Shown: in pieces, positions 1 to 7,505 of the stretch
How positions within the stretch are numbered: the first letter of the stretch is position 1
Layout of the letters: every line of letters begins with the position of its first letter
Assembly: GCF_014641855.1 (NCBI RefSeq)
Contig: NZ_BMII01000040.1
Coordinates: 1 to 35,896 of the forward strand
From: Shewanella inventionis
GTDB taxonomy: Bacteria; Pseudomonadota; Gammaproteobacteria; Enterobacterales; Shewanellaceae
Direction of reading: 5' to 3'
Length of the DNA stretch: 35,896 bases
Program-made: the position numbers and the translations under genes
The notes under the pieces: model-generated
Told to the model about the DNA's origin: nothing
The model's database searches: none
What the model saw: the letters and a program-made list of their open reading frames with translations, nothing else

Positions 1-118
1 CGCATTCGGGCATCTGCTGTTTGCTTGGATAGCCTGATTAATTCGAAACTGGTGTGTTGTTTCATTGCTAAAAAAGGTGAGTAACGGATATAGCAATTAG
101 ATCACATTTTTTCGCGGA

Positions 119-265
119 ATGGTATTAAAACAAACCACCACTGAAGTCTGCGCGCAAACTCATCAAAATGTGGTGCAGTTTGATATCCGCACGGGCCAGT
201 TATTGTTTCCTGCCAATTTAGCAACGAACGATATCGTTTCCATCATTAAAGGGCTGATGGCATGA
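119..265 (+). pseudogene. IS66-family first ORF (TnpA/OrfA), 3' remnant
   Basis: This 48-codon frame ends in GLMA and its TGA overlaps the next ATG (262) as ATGA, the usual coupling between the first two IS66 genes. It is much shorter than a complete IS66 OrfA (about 100 residues or more), and the bases before 119 carry stops in all frames, so only the C-terminal part seems to survive. The assignment rests mainly on its position directly before a recognisable TnpB. The stretch 1-118 shows nothing else I can identify. Confidence 0.5.
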
Positions 266-767
266 AGATGTTTGTTGATGTGCCCACCGTTTATTTATGT
301 GTCGATATGGTCGATTTTCGTAAATCGCTTAATGGATTAGCGCCTTAGTGGAAGCAGAGCTTGAACTACCGGTGCTCAGTGGTGCGCTATTTGTGTTTTG
401 TAATAAAGGCCGTGATAAGCTCAAACTGCTGTACTGGGATAACACCGGCTTTGCACTGTGGTATAAGCGATTAGATAAATATAAGTTCAAATGGCATAAA
501 CTCATACGGTATGTAGATGATGGCAGACTGAGTATTGATAATAATCGTGCAGAGGGGGCGGTAAAACCGTTTGTGATAGGCCGAAACAATTGGTTATTTA
601 GTCAAACGGCTAACGGTGCACATGCCAGCGCCAGACTTTACAACATTGTCGAAACCGCAAAGGTAAATGGTTTAATCCCATTTGATTACATCATGGCTTG
701 CCTTAATGAACTGTGCCAACCAGCACTGGATATCGACAGTCTGTTACCATGGAATGTTAAACAGTAG
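262..767 (+). pseudogene. IS66 tnpB with frameshift, fused to the 3' end of tnpC
   Basis: The ATG at 262 opens a typical IS66 TnpB start (VDFRKSLNGLA). The frame stops at 346-348, and TnpB continues in the next frame from 348 (GALFVFCNKGRDKLKLLYWD, then a Tyr-Lys-Arg-Leu-Asp stretch), so there is a small indel near 345. At about 510 the protein changes abruptly to the C-terminus of the TnpC transposase: DGRLSIDNNRAEGAVKPF, then IGRNNWLF, then ETAKVNGL. The end of TnpB and most of TnpC (over 1 kb in intact elements) are missing. No functional transposase can be made. A GACGCTTA motif near 780-787 resembles the reverse complement of an IS66 terminal repeat and probably marks the right end. Confidence 0.8.
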
Positions 768-820
768 GTGTAGTTGCCCAGACGCTTATGAAGAAGTAAA
801 GGATTCAGGAAGTTAATAAA

Positions 821-3067
821 ATGGAAAAAAATATACGTATCATGGTTTTGTTGCTTTCTTTGTTAGCGGCTTTCGGAGGGATGGCTAAGCCTCGTTTACC
901 TGACCTAGATTTCGAAACCTACGATAAGTTCCCCAGTAGTGGGTGGAGGGTATCTGGAGGGGAGGCTGGGTATAACTTTTCGGTTGATGATAAGGTTTTT
1001 CAACGTGGGCAGCGATCAGTTTCGGTTGAGTTTAAAGGAAGTAAACCTAACGCTGGCTCCTTTGGTTATTGGTTGGCGCTCCAAGCGAAGGGGCAAAACA
1101 TTAAGTTGAGGGGGGCTGTGAAAACTGAGGGTATTACTGATGGATGGGTGGGGTTGATGCTTAATGTTCACCCTGATCAAGCCTTTAGTAATATGCGAGA
1201 GCAGAAATTATTCGGTGACAATGATTGGAGGGATTTTGAGATTAGTTTGGATGTTGAACTCAAAAATGCCTCTGCGATTACAGTTGGTGGTGTGTTATCG
1301 GGTAATGGGAAAGTTTGGTTCGATGATCTTCAGATACTGATAGACGATAAACCATTAACAAGTTCTCAACTACGTGAGACTCCTCGCGCATATAAGGATG
1401 ACGAATTTGATTCTGGTTCAATGTTGGTTTTGTCTGGGGTGGATGAGGCAACACTAATAAACTTAGACCTTTTAGGGAGGGTGTGGGGGTTTCTGAAATA
1501 TCACCATCCAAATGTGGGAGGGGGAGATTATAACTGGGATTATGAATTGTTTAGGTTTCTTCCAGATTATCTTTCAGTTGTGGATGTTCAGGAGAGAGAC
1601 AAGAGTCTGGTAGGTTGGATCGATCGGTTAGGTAAGGTGACTCCGTGTATTGATTGTAAAGTGACAAATCAGGAGTCTGTTCTGAAGCCAGATCATAGAT
1701 GGTTTTATGAATTTGGTCTATCAAAAGAACTAATCAAAAAATTGAACTCGGTTTATGAGGGGCGGAGACAAGGCGCGAGCTTTTATGTAACCACAAACAG
1801 CAGGCGGAGGGTCATTTTTTCAAATGAAAAAGCTTATTCTAATATGCCGTATCCAGATGATGGGTTTAGATTATTAGCTTTATACCGGTATTGGAACTTG
1901 GTTCAATATTTTTTTCCGTATAAGCATTTGACTGATAAGGAGTGGAGTAGTGTTCTCGCTGAATATATTCCATTGTTTCTAGGGGCAAAAAATCGGTTAG
2001 ATTATGAAAAAGTGGCGCTATCTTTAATGGGTGAGCTTAAGGATACGCATGCTAATTTATGGGCTGGTCGCGGTGAAGTTGAAAAAATGCGAGGTGAATT
2101 TTACCCACCAGTTTTCACAAGGTTTGTTGAGGGTGAGCTTGTTGTGGTGGATTTTTACACGGAAAACAAGCGTGATACCAGCGATATGTCCCGCCTGAGC
2201 GGCCTGTCTATAGGTGATGTTATTACAGAGATCGATGGTGTCGCCGTGGAAGAGTTGGTTAGGGATAAGCTGCGTTATTACCCTGCATCAAATGAAGCTT
2301 CAAGGCTAAGAGATATTGCTCCTGATTTGTTGAGGTCGAATAAGGCTAAAATAGATATAAGCTTTAGGCGCGACAAGTTAATGGGTAATACGTCGCTAAA
2401 ATTATTCAAAAAGGAAGAGTTGCACGTTTTCCAGTTGTATCGCAAACCTAAGGGTGAAAAAAGCTATAAAACTATCGATGGGGATATTGGTTACGTTACG
2501 TTGGCCACCATTGAAAAAATGGATTTGGATTCTATAAAAAATCAATTCAAGGATGCGGCAGGCATTATAATTGATATTCGAAATTATCCTAACACTCCAT
2601 CAATGTATAGCTTGGGTTCATTTTTCGTGGAAGATAAAAGAGCATTCGCGAAATTCACTTATCCAAACATAAATAACCCGGGTGAGTTTGGCGTTGGTAA
2701 TGTAGCGGTTCTTAAACCGTCGGAAGTGACTTTTAAAGGAAAGCTAGTTGTCTTAGTGAATGAAAACACGCAAAGTCAAGCTGAGTTTACTGCGATGGCA
2801 TTTAGGGCGGGTAGAGACACTGCGATAATAGGGAGTAAAACGTCAGGTGCAGATGGCAACATTGTGAGCTTTGCTCTGCCGGGTCTATTAAGGACGACTT
2901 TTTCCGGTCTTGGAGTTTATTATCCTGACGGTGGAGAAACTCAAAGAGTAGGTATTATTCCTGATTTAGAGGTGAAGCAAACCATAGAAGGAGTGAAAGA
3001 AGGTAGGGATGAGTTAGTGGAAAAGGCTATTGAGGTAATTAGAACCAGGGAAGCTGCGATTAAGTAG
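821..3067 (+). CDS. exported S41-family (C-terminal processing type) peptidase
   Basis: A 748-residue protein. Residues 1-22 form a signal peptide (basic N-terminus, Leu-rich core, Ala-rich end), so it should act in the periplasm or outside the cell. Residues ~25-180 look like a beta-sandwich carbohydrate-binding-like domain. A helical region carries WGFLKYHHPN, typical of large S41 proteins. A PDZ-like segment includes LSGLSIGDVITEIDGVAVE. The S41 core starts at DGDIGYVTL; in NENTQSQAEF the likely nucleophile is Ser652, followed by GSKTSGADG with Lys673. The start is supported by an AGGA ribosome site 9-12 bases upstream. Codon use is G-rich with many AGG, GGG and GTG codons, unlike the neighbours. 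It lies between an IS66 relic and a dead ABC permease, so horizontal acquisition is plausible. The substrate is unknown. Confidence 0.88.
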   Translation: MEKNIRIMVLLLSLLAAFGGMAKPRLPDLDFETYDKFPSSGWRVSGGEAGYNFSVDDKVFQRGQRSVSVEFKGSKPNAGSFGYWLALQAKGQNIKLRGAVKTEGITDGWVGLMLNVHPDQAFSNMREQKLFGDNDWRDFEISLDVELKNASAITVGGVLSGNGKVWFDDLQILIDDKPLTSSQLRETPRAYKDDEFDSGSMLVLSGVDEATLINLDLLGRVWGFLKYHHPNVGGGDYNWDYELFRFLPDYLSVVDVQERDKSLVGWIDRLGKVTPCIDCKVTNQESVLKPDHRWFYEFGLSKELIKKLNSVYEGRRQGASFYVTTNSRRRVIFSNEKAYSNMPYPDDGFRLLALYRYWNLVQYFFPYKHLTDKEWSSVLAEYIPLFLGAKNRLDYEKVALSLMGELKDTHANLWAGRGEVEKMRGEFYPPVFTRFVEGELVVVDFYTENKRDTSDMSRLSGLSIGDVITEIDGVAVEELVRDKLRYYPASNEASRLRDIAPDLLRSNKAKIDISFRRDKLMGNTSLKLFKKEELHVFQLYRKPKGEKSYKTIDGDIGYVTLATIEKMDLDSIKNQFKDAAGIIIDIRNYPNTPSMYSLGSFFVEDKRAFAKFTYPNINNPGEFGVGNVAVLKPSEVTFKGKLVVLVNENTQSQAEFTAMAFRAGRDTAIIGSKTSGADGNIVSFALPGLLRTTFSGLGVYYPDGGETQRVGIIPDLEVKQTIEGVKEGRDELVEKAIEVIRTREAAIK

Positions 3068-3117
3068 TCAGATTCTCCCTACATGAGCCCTGTTTGAAAA
3101 AGCAGGAGGCATAATCG

Positions 3118-4241
3118 ATGAAAATCTGGAGCAATATTTTCTAGCTTGGCACTAAGGAGCTGCGCAGTGTCATGGGTGACGTTACCATGATAATACTAAT
3201 TGTGTTTTTATTCAGTGCGCAAATTTATTCGCGATCAACCGCCATTAGTGAGTCGGTCAATAACGCATCAATTGCGATCGTTGACGAAGATCACTCAACG
3301 CTGTCGCGTAACATTGCCAATGCTTTCTATCCTCCTTATTTTAAGTTTGCAGAGCAAATATCTGCGAGCGAGGTAGACCAAGTCATGGACCAAGATCGCT
3401 TTATGTTTGTGGTAATCATTCCACCGCGTTTTGAGGCGGATGTGCGTGATGGGCGCTTACCGAGTGTGCAAATCGATGTTGATGCGACCGCTGTGACTCA
3501 AGCAAGCTTAGGTAATAGCTATATTCAAAGCATCATCACTAAGGAGGTTAACTTTTTTGTTAATCGGTCTAATGCAACCATCGATTACCCCGTGGTATTA
3601 GTTCAACGACGCGCGTTTAATCCTAATGGCACAATGAGCTGGTTTAGTTCAATGGGAGCGCTGCTCGATAATGTCACCTTGTTGGCTATTATTCTGACCG
3701 GTGCAGCCTTACTGCGTGAACGTGAGCATGGCACAATCGAACATTTATTGGTCATGCCGCTGACGTCATTTCAAATCATTATGTCCAAGGTTTGAGCCAA
3801 TGGACTAATTGTGCTGATAGCCTTTTCGTTGTCACTTTTCTTTATGGTCGAAACATTATTGGATGTCCCCATTGCGGGATCGCGTTGGTTATTATTGGTG
3901 GGACGACGATTTATTTATTTTCAGCAGTCTCAATCGGGATATTTCTTGGCACCATAGCCCGCACCATGGCGCAGTTTGCTTTATTGTTAATGATTGTCAT
4001 CATTCCTATGATGTTATTGTCTGGGGGCATTACTCCCATTGAGAGTCAACCTGCAATTGTTCAACCATTTACATGGATTTTCCCTTCACGGCACTTTATG
4101 GCATTTTCGCAGTCAGTCGTCTTTCGTGGGGCTGACTTTAGTATTGTGTGGCCCGAGTTATTGAATATCATCACCTTGGGGATGGTATTTTTTGTTAGCA
4201 GTCTAGCGCTGTTTAGACCCTCAATTGCTGTCAATAAGTAG
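3118..4241 (+). pseudogene. yhhJ: YhhJ-type ABC-2 transporter permease, inactivated
   Basis: The ATG at 3118 follows AGGAGG and opens MKIWSNIF, then a TAG at 3142-3144 interrupts the frame. The frame resumes LGTKELRSVMGD and gives a good ABC-2 permease (TM1, a periplasmic domain with VDATAVTQASLGNSYIQ, then LREREHGTIEHLLVMP) up to a TGA at 3793-3795, where the family normally has Trp (MSKV-stop-ANG). After that the same frame runs to about 3900, where a one-base deletion shifts it; the C-terminus (GTTIYLFSAVSIGIFLGTIA to 4241) lies in another frame. Three lesions make this a pseudogene. YhhJ proteins normally work with an ABC ATPase and an HlyD-like adaptor encoded upstream; here that place is taken by the S41 gene and IS remnant. 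The first stop could also have replaced a residue other than Trp. Confidence 0.88.
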
Positions 4242-4287
4242 TGGGATAGTTGACTGGTTATTTTATCCATCATGTCGTTAAATCATT

Positions 4288-4310
4288 AAGCCACCCATAA
4301 AGGTGGCTTT
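4288..4310. terminator. bidirectional hairpin terminator
   Basis: An 8-bp stem AAGCCACC / GGTGGCTT with a six-base loop, between the permease relic and the convergent PspB-like gene. The T-run is short in the plus direction. Confidence 0.6.
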
Positions 4311-4332
4311 GTGGTGCTAACAATAATACAAG

Positions 4333-4563
4333 TTATGCATTATTAATTTTTTGTTTTAAGTCATATGAATCTTCAGTAATAACCCGTTCTAATACTTCAA
4401 TGCGTTGACGTAATGAGCTGATTTCATCGTGCAGAGATTTATTATTATTTGCTTGTTCGTTTGCCGCTATGCTTTGGCGCTCTTTAAGCTTCATTATGCT
4501 AACAATAAAACTGCCTATAATGGCGATGATTGGGATTAATAGTGCCAGTGTCGCAGGGTTCAT
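4333..4563 (-). CDS. small PspB-like membrane protein
   Basis: A 76-residue protein with one N-terminal membrane helix (about residues 5-24, LLIPIIAIIGSFIVSI) followed by a charged, heptad-like cytoplasmic segment (EISSLRQRIEVLERVITED). This layout and the LERVIT-D-YDL ending resemble PspB, the coiled-coil inner-membrane partner of PspC in the phage-shock response. No pspA or pspC lies nearby, so it is an orphan and the family assignment is by resemblance only. An AGGAT ribosome site precedes the ATG. Confidence 0.65.
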   Translation of the reverse strand: MNPATLALLIPIIAIIGSFIVSIMKLKERQSIAANEQANNNKSLHDEISSLRQRIEVLERVITEDSYDLKQKINNA

Positions 4564-4747
4564 AACATATCCTTATTGATGTATTGCGTTGTGAGTTATT
4601 GTGACGTTTTCAATTAGAATTACCAGTGACAAAAGTCATTTAAACAGGATTACAGTCGTAATTAATCATAATTATTGAATTTTAAGATGTTGAATAAATG
4701 CCATTTTTGAATTTTTATATCCATTTTAAATTTTTTTATTCAATAGC

Positions 4748-4773
4748 CTTGATATCAAACACGGTGTCCATAT
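4748..4773 (+). promoter_or_regulatory. candidate sigma32 (heat-shock) promoter of ibpA
   Basis: CTTGAT (4748-4753) is followed after 12 bases by GTCCATAT (4766-4773), close to the sigma32 consensus CTTGAA / CCCCATnT. It would start transcription near 4780 and leave a leader of about 145 bases before ibpA. Found by eye; 5 of 6 and 6 of 8 matches. Confidence 0.5.
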
Positions 4774-4779
4774 ATCTAA

Positions 4780-4925
4780 TTTTGTAGCAGAGATAGATAA
4801 CGAAATGCTCGAATGAGGTTTTACTACTCTGACTATGACAGTGCCGTAAGGGCTGTTATCAACGTCGCTACTTTTATGAAAAAGTGGTCATTATTTTACA
4901 TATTGCTTTAGACAAGGATATGAAC
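4780..4925 (+). ncRNA. ROSE-like RNA thermometer in the ibpA leader
   Basis: Three hairpins stack in the leader. The first (4835-4859) has 10 pairs, one bulged G and a GTAA (GNRA) tetraloop. The second (4867-4888) has 9 pairs around loop ATGA. The third (4903-4919) pairs TTGCTT (4903-4908) with AAGGAT (4914-4919), which contains the ribosome site of ibpA. In it a G faces a G (4905/4917) and a U faces a U (4903/4919), the non-canonical pairs known for ROSE thermometers, in which the conserved U-Y-G-C-U strand masks the AGGA. Heat would melt this last hairpin and allow translation. Inferred from base pairing and knowledge of ROSE elements upstream of bacterial ibpA genes. Confidence 0.75.
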
Positions 4926-5372
4926 ATGCGAAACTTTAATCTTACTCCAGATTTAGCCCCTCTTTACCGTAGCGCAATTGGTTTTGATCGTTTAGCTCAA
5001 TTAGCTGAACATGCAGCTGCCAATAATGCTAACAGTGGTTACCCACCTTATAATATTGAATTACTTGGCGAAAATCGTTATCGGATCACTATGGCGGTTG
5101 CAGGCTTTGCAATGTCTGAGCTAGACATTATGAGTGAAGGTGAAAAACTGTTAGTAAAAGGCAATAAAACAACTAAGAATGATGATCGTAAGTATTTACA
5201 CCAAGGCATAGCTGAACGAGGCTTTGAGCGTACTTTCCAATTAGCAGATTATGTTCGAGTTGTGGGCGCTGAATTAGAAAACGGCTTATTAAATATTGAT
5301 TTAGTCCGTGAAATTCCTGAAGCGATGAAACCACGAAAAATTGATATTGTGAGTACAAACACACTAGGTTAA
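4926..5372 (+). CDS. ibpA: small heat shock protein IbpA
   Basis: A 148-residue alpha-crystallin/Hsp20 chaperone that binds unfolded proteins and hands them to DnaK/ClpB. It opens MRNFNLTPDLAPLYRSAIGF, as enterobacterial IbpA does, and contains GYPPYNIELL, YRITMAVAGFAMSELDI, IAERGFERTFQLADYV and a late IDLVREIPEAMKPRKI. The C-terminal I-x-I-like assembly motif is approximate (IDIV). The upstream ATG at 4920 is only one base from the AAGGA (4914-4918), while the ATG at 4926 is spaced 7 bases and gives the family's normal N-terminus, so 4926 is preferred. Regulation is likely at two levels: a sigma32-like promoter and a thermometer leader. Monocistronic; terminators follow. Confidence 0.95.
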   Translation: MRNFNLTPDLAPLYRSAIGFDRLAQLAEHAAANNANSGYPPYNIELLGENRYRITMAVAGFAMSELDIMSEGEKLLVKGNKTTKNDDRKYLHQGIAERGFERTFQLADYVRVVGAELENGLLNIDLVREIPEAMKPRKIDIVSTNTLG

Positions 5373-5381
5373 TTCTGTGTG

Positions 5382-5435
5382 GCCCATTACATGGGCAGAT
5401 AAAGTGGTGGCTAAAACATACGGTTACCACTTTAT
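5382..5435 (+). terminator. two hairpins after ibpA
   Basis: GCCCAT/ATGGGC (5382-5396) is followed by a 10-bp stem ATAAAGTGGT / ACCACTTTAT (5399-5435). Neither has a strong T-run, so they may stabilise the mRNA 3' end or help termination together with the hairpin at 5489. Confidence 0.5.
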
Positions 5436-5488
5436 TGTTTATCTGTTCTCTATTGTTTATCACTCCCCAATTTTGCTTATTGCTTATG

Positions 5489-5518
5489 CCTAGTATCTTT
5501 TTGATACTAGGTTTTTTT
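5489..5518 (+). terminator. Rho-independent terminator (plus strand)
   Basis: A perfect 9-bp stem CCTAGTATC / GATACTAGG with a T5 loop, followed by seven Ts. It closes the ibpA unit and overlaps the very end of soxR on the other strand. Confidence 0.8.
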
Positions 5519-5953
5519 GTTTAACAGCACAGGCCCGGGGCCCTGTGCTGCGAGTACGTCTTCAGGGTTATACAAGGGGCAATGGTTCATCGATAAACAG
5601 CCACAGCCGATGCAGCCTTCAAGCGAATCTTTCAACTTTTGTAATTGATTAATACGTTGCGTCAGAGTGTCTTTCCACATCAGTGATAAGCTAGCCCAAT
5701 CTTGTTTTGTGGCTGTTCGTCCATTGGGCAGAGACGCAAATGCACTGCCAATCTCATCTAATGATATGCCTAATTGTTGTGCTGCTTTGATAAGTGAAAT
5801 CCGCCTTATCACATCCCGTGAATAACGGCGCTGATTACCTTGATTACGCCAACTGCTGATCAGGCCCTTTTGTTCATAGAAATGGATTGCTGAGATGTTT
5901 ATGCCGCATCGTTTAGCAACTTGACCAACACTGAGTTCTGTATCAATTGTCAT
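5507..5953 (-). CDS. soxR: redox-sensitive MerR-type activator SoxR
   Basis: A 148-residue MerR-family regulator. The N-terminal winged helix reads LSVGQVAKRCGINISAIHFY, followed by the SoxR-typical NQGNQRRYSRDVIRRI. A dimerisation helix (about 80-112) leads to the [2Fe-2S] cluster motif CIGCGCLSMNHC, with Cys114, 117, 119 and 125, the same spacing as in E. coli SoxR. The oxidised cluster activates transcription from a promoter with an over-long spacer. Its divergent neighbour is a VOC protein, and the 98-bp gap holds a perfect SoxR box, so it probably controls that gene and perhaps itself. No soxS is visible, as expected outside the enterics. Confidence 0.96.
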   Translation of the reverse strand: MTIDTELSVGQVAKRCGINISAIHFYEQKGLISSWRNQGNQRRYSRDVIRRISLIKAAQQLGISLDEIGSAFASLPNGRTATKQDWASLSLMWKDTLTQRINQLQKLKDSLEGCIGCGCLSMNHCPLYNPEDVLAAQGPGPVLLNKKT

Positions 5954-5989
5954 CGTGTTTCCTTTTTTTTATTTTTACAAATATAACAC

Positions 5990-6020
5990 TTTACCTCAAG
6001 TTAACTTGAGGTATTAAGCT
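5990..6020 (+). promoter_or_regulatory. SoxR box within the promoter of the VOC gene
   Basis: CCTCAAGTTAACTTGAGG (5994-6011) is a perfect 18-bp palindrome identical to the known SoxR operator. It lies between TTTACC (-35, 5990-5995) and TAAGCT (weak -10, 6015-6020), a 19-bp spacer as expected for MerR-family activation. The box centre is about 50 bp from both start codons, so it could also affect soxR. Confidence 0.9.
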
Positions 6021-6051
6021 GTGCAATGTCAAATTATGAAGGAGTAACAAG

Positions 6052-6471
6052 ATGAGGCTAGAACATTTAAATTTAGTCGTGAACGATTTAGAAGAGACAT
6101 TAACCTTCTATCGTGCTGCGTTTCCCCATTGGCGCGTTCGTGGTGGCGGTGAGTCGACATGGCATGGTACACCACGTAAATGGCTTCACTTTGGCGATGA
6201 CTATCAGTATTTGTCGCTCAATGACTCTGGGACTGGAGCTGCGCGTGATCTTAAAAGTAATGCTATTGGTTTGGCTCATTTTGCTTATGTTGTCGATAAT
6301 GTGGATGCGTTAGTTGTAAGGCTGGCAAACGTAGGTTATCAAATTGCGATTATGGGCGCCGTTAACGAGGCTTATAAAAGTCGTTATTTTATTGACCCAA
6401 ATGGTTTTGAGGTTGAATTTGTTGAGTATTTGACTGATATTCCCAGTGAGCGCAATCAGTATGATTGTTGA
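6052..6471 (+). CDS. VOC-family (glyoxalase/bleomycin-resistance-like) protein, SoxR target
   Basis: A 139-residue protein with the two-beta-alpha-beta-beta-beta module pattern of the vicinal-oxygen-chelate fold. The first strand is MRLEHLNLVVNDLEETLTFY (His5 a candidate metal ligand), the second module starts GLAHFAYVVDNVDAL, and it ends DPNGFEVEFVEYL with a candidate Glu ligand. The substrate cannot be read from sequence. Strong ribosome site (AAGGAG) 9 bases before the ATG. The upstream SoxR box implies induction by redox-cycling compounds, suggesting a role in detoxifying such compounds or reactive carbonyls; that role is inference. Confidence 0.88.
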   Translation: MRLEHLNLVVNDLEETLTFYRAAFPHWRVRGGGESTWHGTPRKWLHFGDDYQYLSLNDSGTGAARDLKSNAIGLAHFAYVVDNVDALVVRLANVGYQIAIMGAVNEAYKSRYFIDPNGFEVEFVEYLTDIPSERNQYDC

Positions 6472-6477
6472 TGTAAC

Positions 6478-6509
6478 ACAGGGCTTATCACTGTCGTTAT
6501 AAGCCCTGT
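6478..6509. terminator. bidirectional terminator between VOC gene and pepE
   Basis: An 11-bp perfect stem ACAGGGCTTAT / ATAAGCCCTGT with a 10-base loop, placed between two convergent genes. Confidence 0.75.
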
Positions 6510-6532
6510 TGTGATTATTCTATTAAATGGTG

Positions 6533-7243
6533 TTATTTAAGGTAGTCTGATAAGTCGCTGTTGGCGGCAATCTCGACTTCTTGTTGTTTACCATGAAATA
6601 AATAAGCAGTTTGATCGCCAATTAAGGTGAGTGTTTCCCCTTGTCGCCATAGCGCACTGCCTTCTTGAATGCCAATAACCGGGGTTAATGGATCAACAAT
6701 GGTAAACTCTAATAAGCGTTGAGCGCGAGTTTCGCCGTTATGACCTGGTAATTGGTAATTGGTGTAATGTGGGTTCAATTGAAAAGGTAAAATACCTAAC
6801 GCGGTAAAAGAGGGCGGTTCAACGATTGGCATGTCGTTTGTGGTTCGAATGCTGGTACCTGTAATGTTTGAACCCGCACTCCAGCCGACGTATGGCATAC
6901 CATTTTGTACTTTTTCGCGAATTAGATGCACTAAATCGTAACGATACAACTCGTTTAGTAATTGAAAGGTGTTACCACCGCCAACCAAAACACCATCAGC
7001 GTTTTCAATTGCCTGTTTTGGATCTGCAAATTGGTGAATACTGCTGATACTTATAGGTAATGTGGCGAGTGCGGTTTTGACTTTGGTTAAATACTCATCA
7101 TAACTTACGCTGACGCCAGCATAAGGAATAAATACCCAGTGTTGTCCAGGTTTTGTCAGTGGGCGAATGAGTTCAACTGTGTGAGTTAAATAAGCCGAAT
7201 CACCAACGCGAGAGGCACTTAACATTAATGCGTTAATCGTCAT
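6533..7243 (-). CDS. pepE: peptidase E (alpha-aspartyl dipeptidase)
   Basis: A 236-residue member of peptidase family S51, a cytoplasmic enzyme that cleaves dipeptides with N-terminal aspartate. The nucleophile elbow GWSAGSN carries Ser122. The oxyanion region is LVGGGNTFQLL. Asp137 (NDMPIVEP) and His159 (LNPHYTNY) occupy the positions of the remaining triad members in the enteric enzyme (Ser120, Asp135, His157). Length is normal. It stands alone, with its own terminator region shared with the convergent VOC gene. Confidence 0.95.
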   Translation of the reverse strand: MTINALMLSASRVGDSAYLTHTVELIRPLTKPGQHWVFIPYAGVSVSYDEYLTKVKTALATLPISISSIHQFADPKQAIENADGVLVGGGNTFQLLNELYRYDLVHLIREKVQNGMPYVGWSAGSNITGTSIRTTNDMPIVEPPSFTALGILPFQLNPHYTNYQLPGHNGETRAQRLLEFTIVDPLTPVIGIQEGSALWRQGETLTLIGDQTAYLFHGKQQEVEIAANSDLSDYLK

Positions 7244-7428
7244 GAAAATCCTTTTTGGTTATATTTTTAGCTAGTTTATCAAAGATTAATCCGTGCAAAC
7301 ATGGAGTTTATCATGGTTTGGTATTTTTCAGTTTCAATTAAGAATCCCTGCATAAACTCTGCTCGCTAGATTTTTGAGTCTGTTTTATTTGCCTAAAAAA
7401 GTCATAAATCTTTTTTAATATTTATAAG

Positions 7429-7454
7429 CTTGAATTCTAAAATTATGGACATAT
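7429..7454 (+). promoter_or_regulatory. possible sigma32-like promoter of htpX
   Basis: CTTGAA (7429-7434) is followed after 12 bases by GGACATAT (7447-7454): a full -35 match but only CATAT of the -10. The spacing equals that of the ibpA candidate. htpX is heat-inducible in E. coli. The -10 overlaps a near-palindrome GACATATTATGTC (7448-7460) that could instead be an operator. Confidence 0.35.
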
Positions 7455-7505
7455 TATGTCTATAGTAACAATCGTTAATCGGCATTTTGCCATACAGGAG
7501 CTTAA

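Larger units (their letters stand above)
1..789 (+). mobile_element. degenerate IS66-family insertion sequence (left end outside window)
   Basis: The remnant comprises an OrfA tail, a frameshifted TnpB and the last ~80 residues of TnpC. A run reading TAGTTGCCCAGACGCTTA (about 770-787) is the probable right terminal repeat, because IS66 ends typically begin GTAAGCG when read inward. The left end lies before the window. The element is immobile by itself and sits directly upstream of the S41 peptidase gene. Confidence 0.7.

Noticed and set aside
5173..5463. 96-codon minus-strand frame over ibpA
   Set aside because: It lies antisense to a strongly conserved gene and contains no family signature.
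7448..7460. GACATATTATGTC as a defined operator
   Set aside because: It is a near-palindrome in AT-rich DNA and matches no operator I can name.
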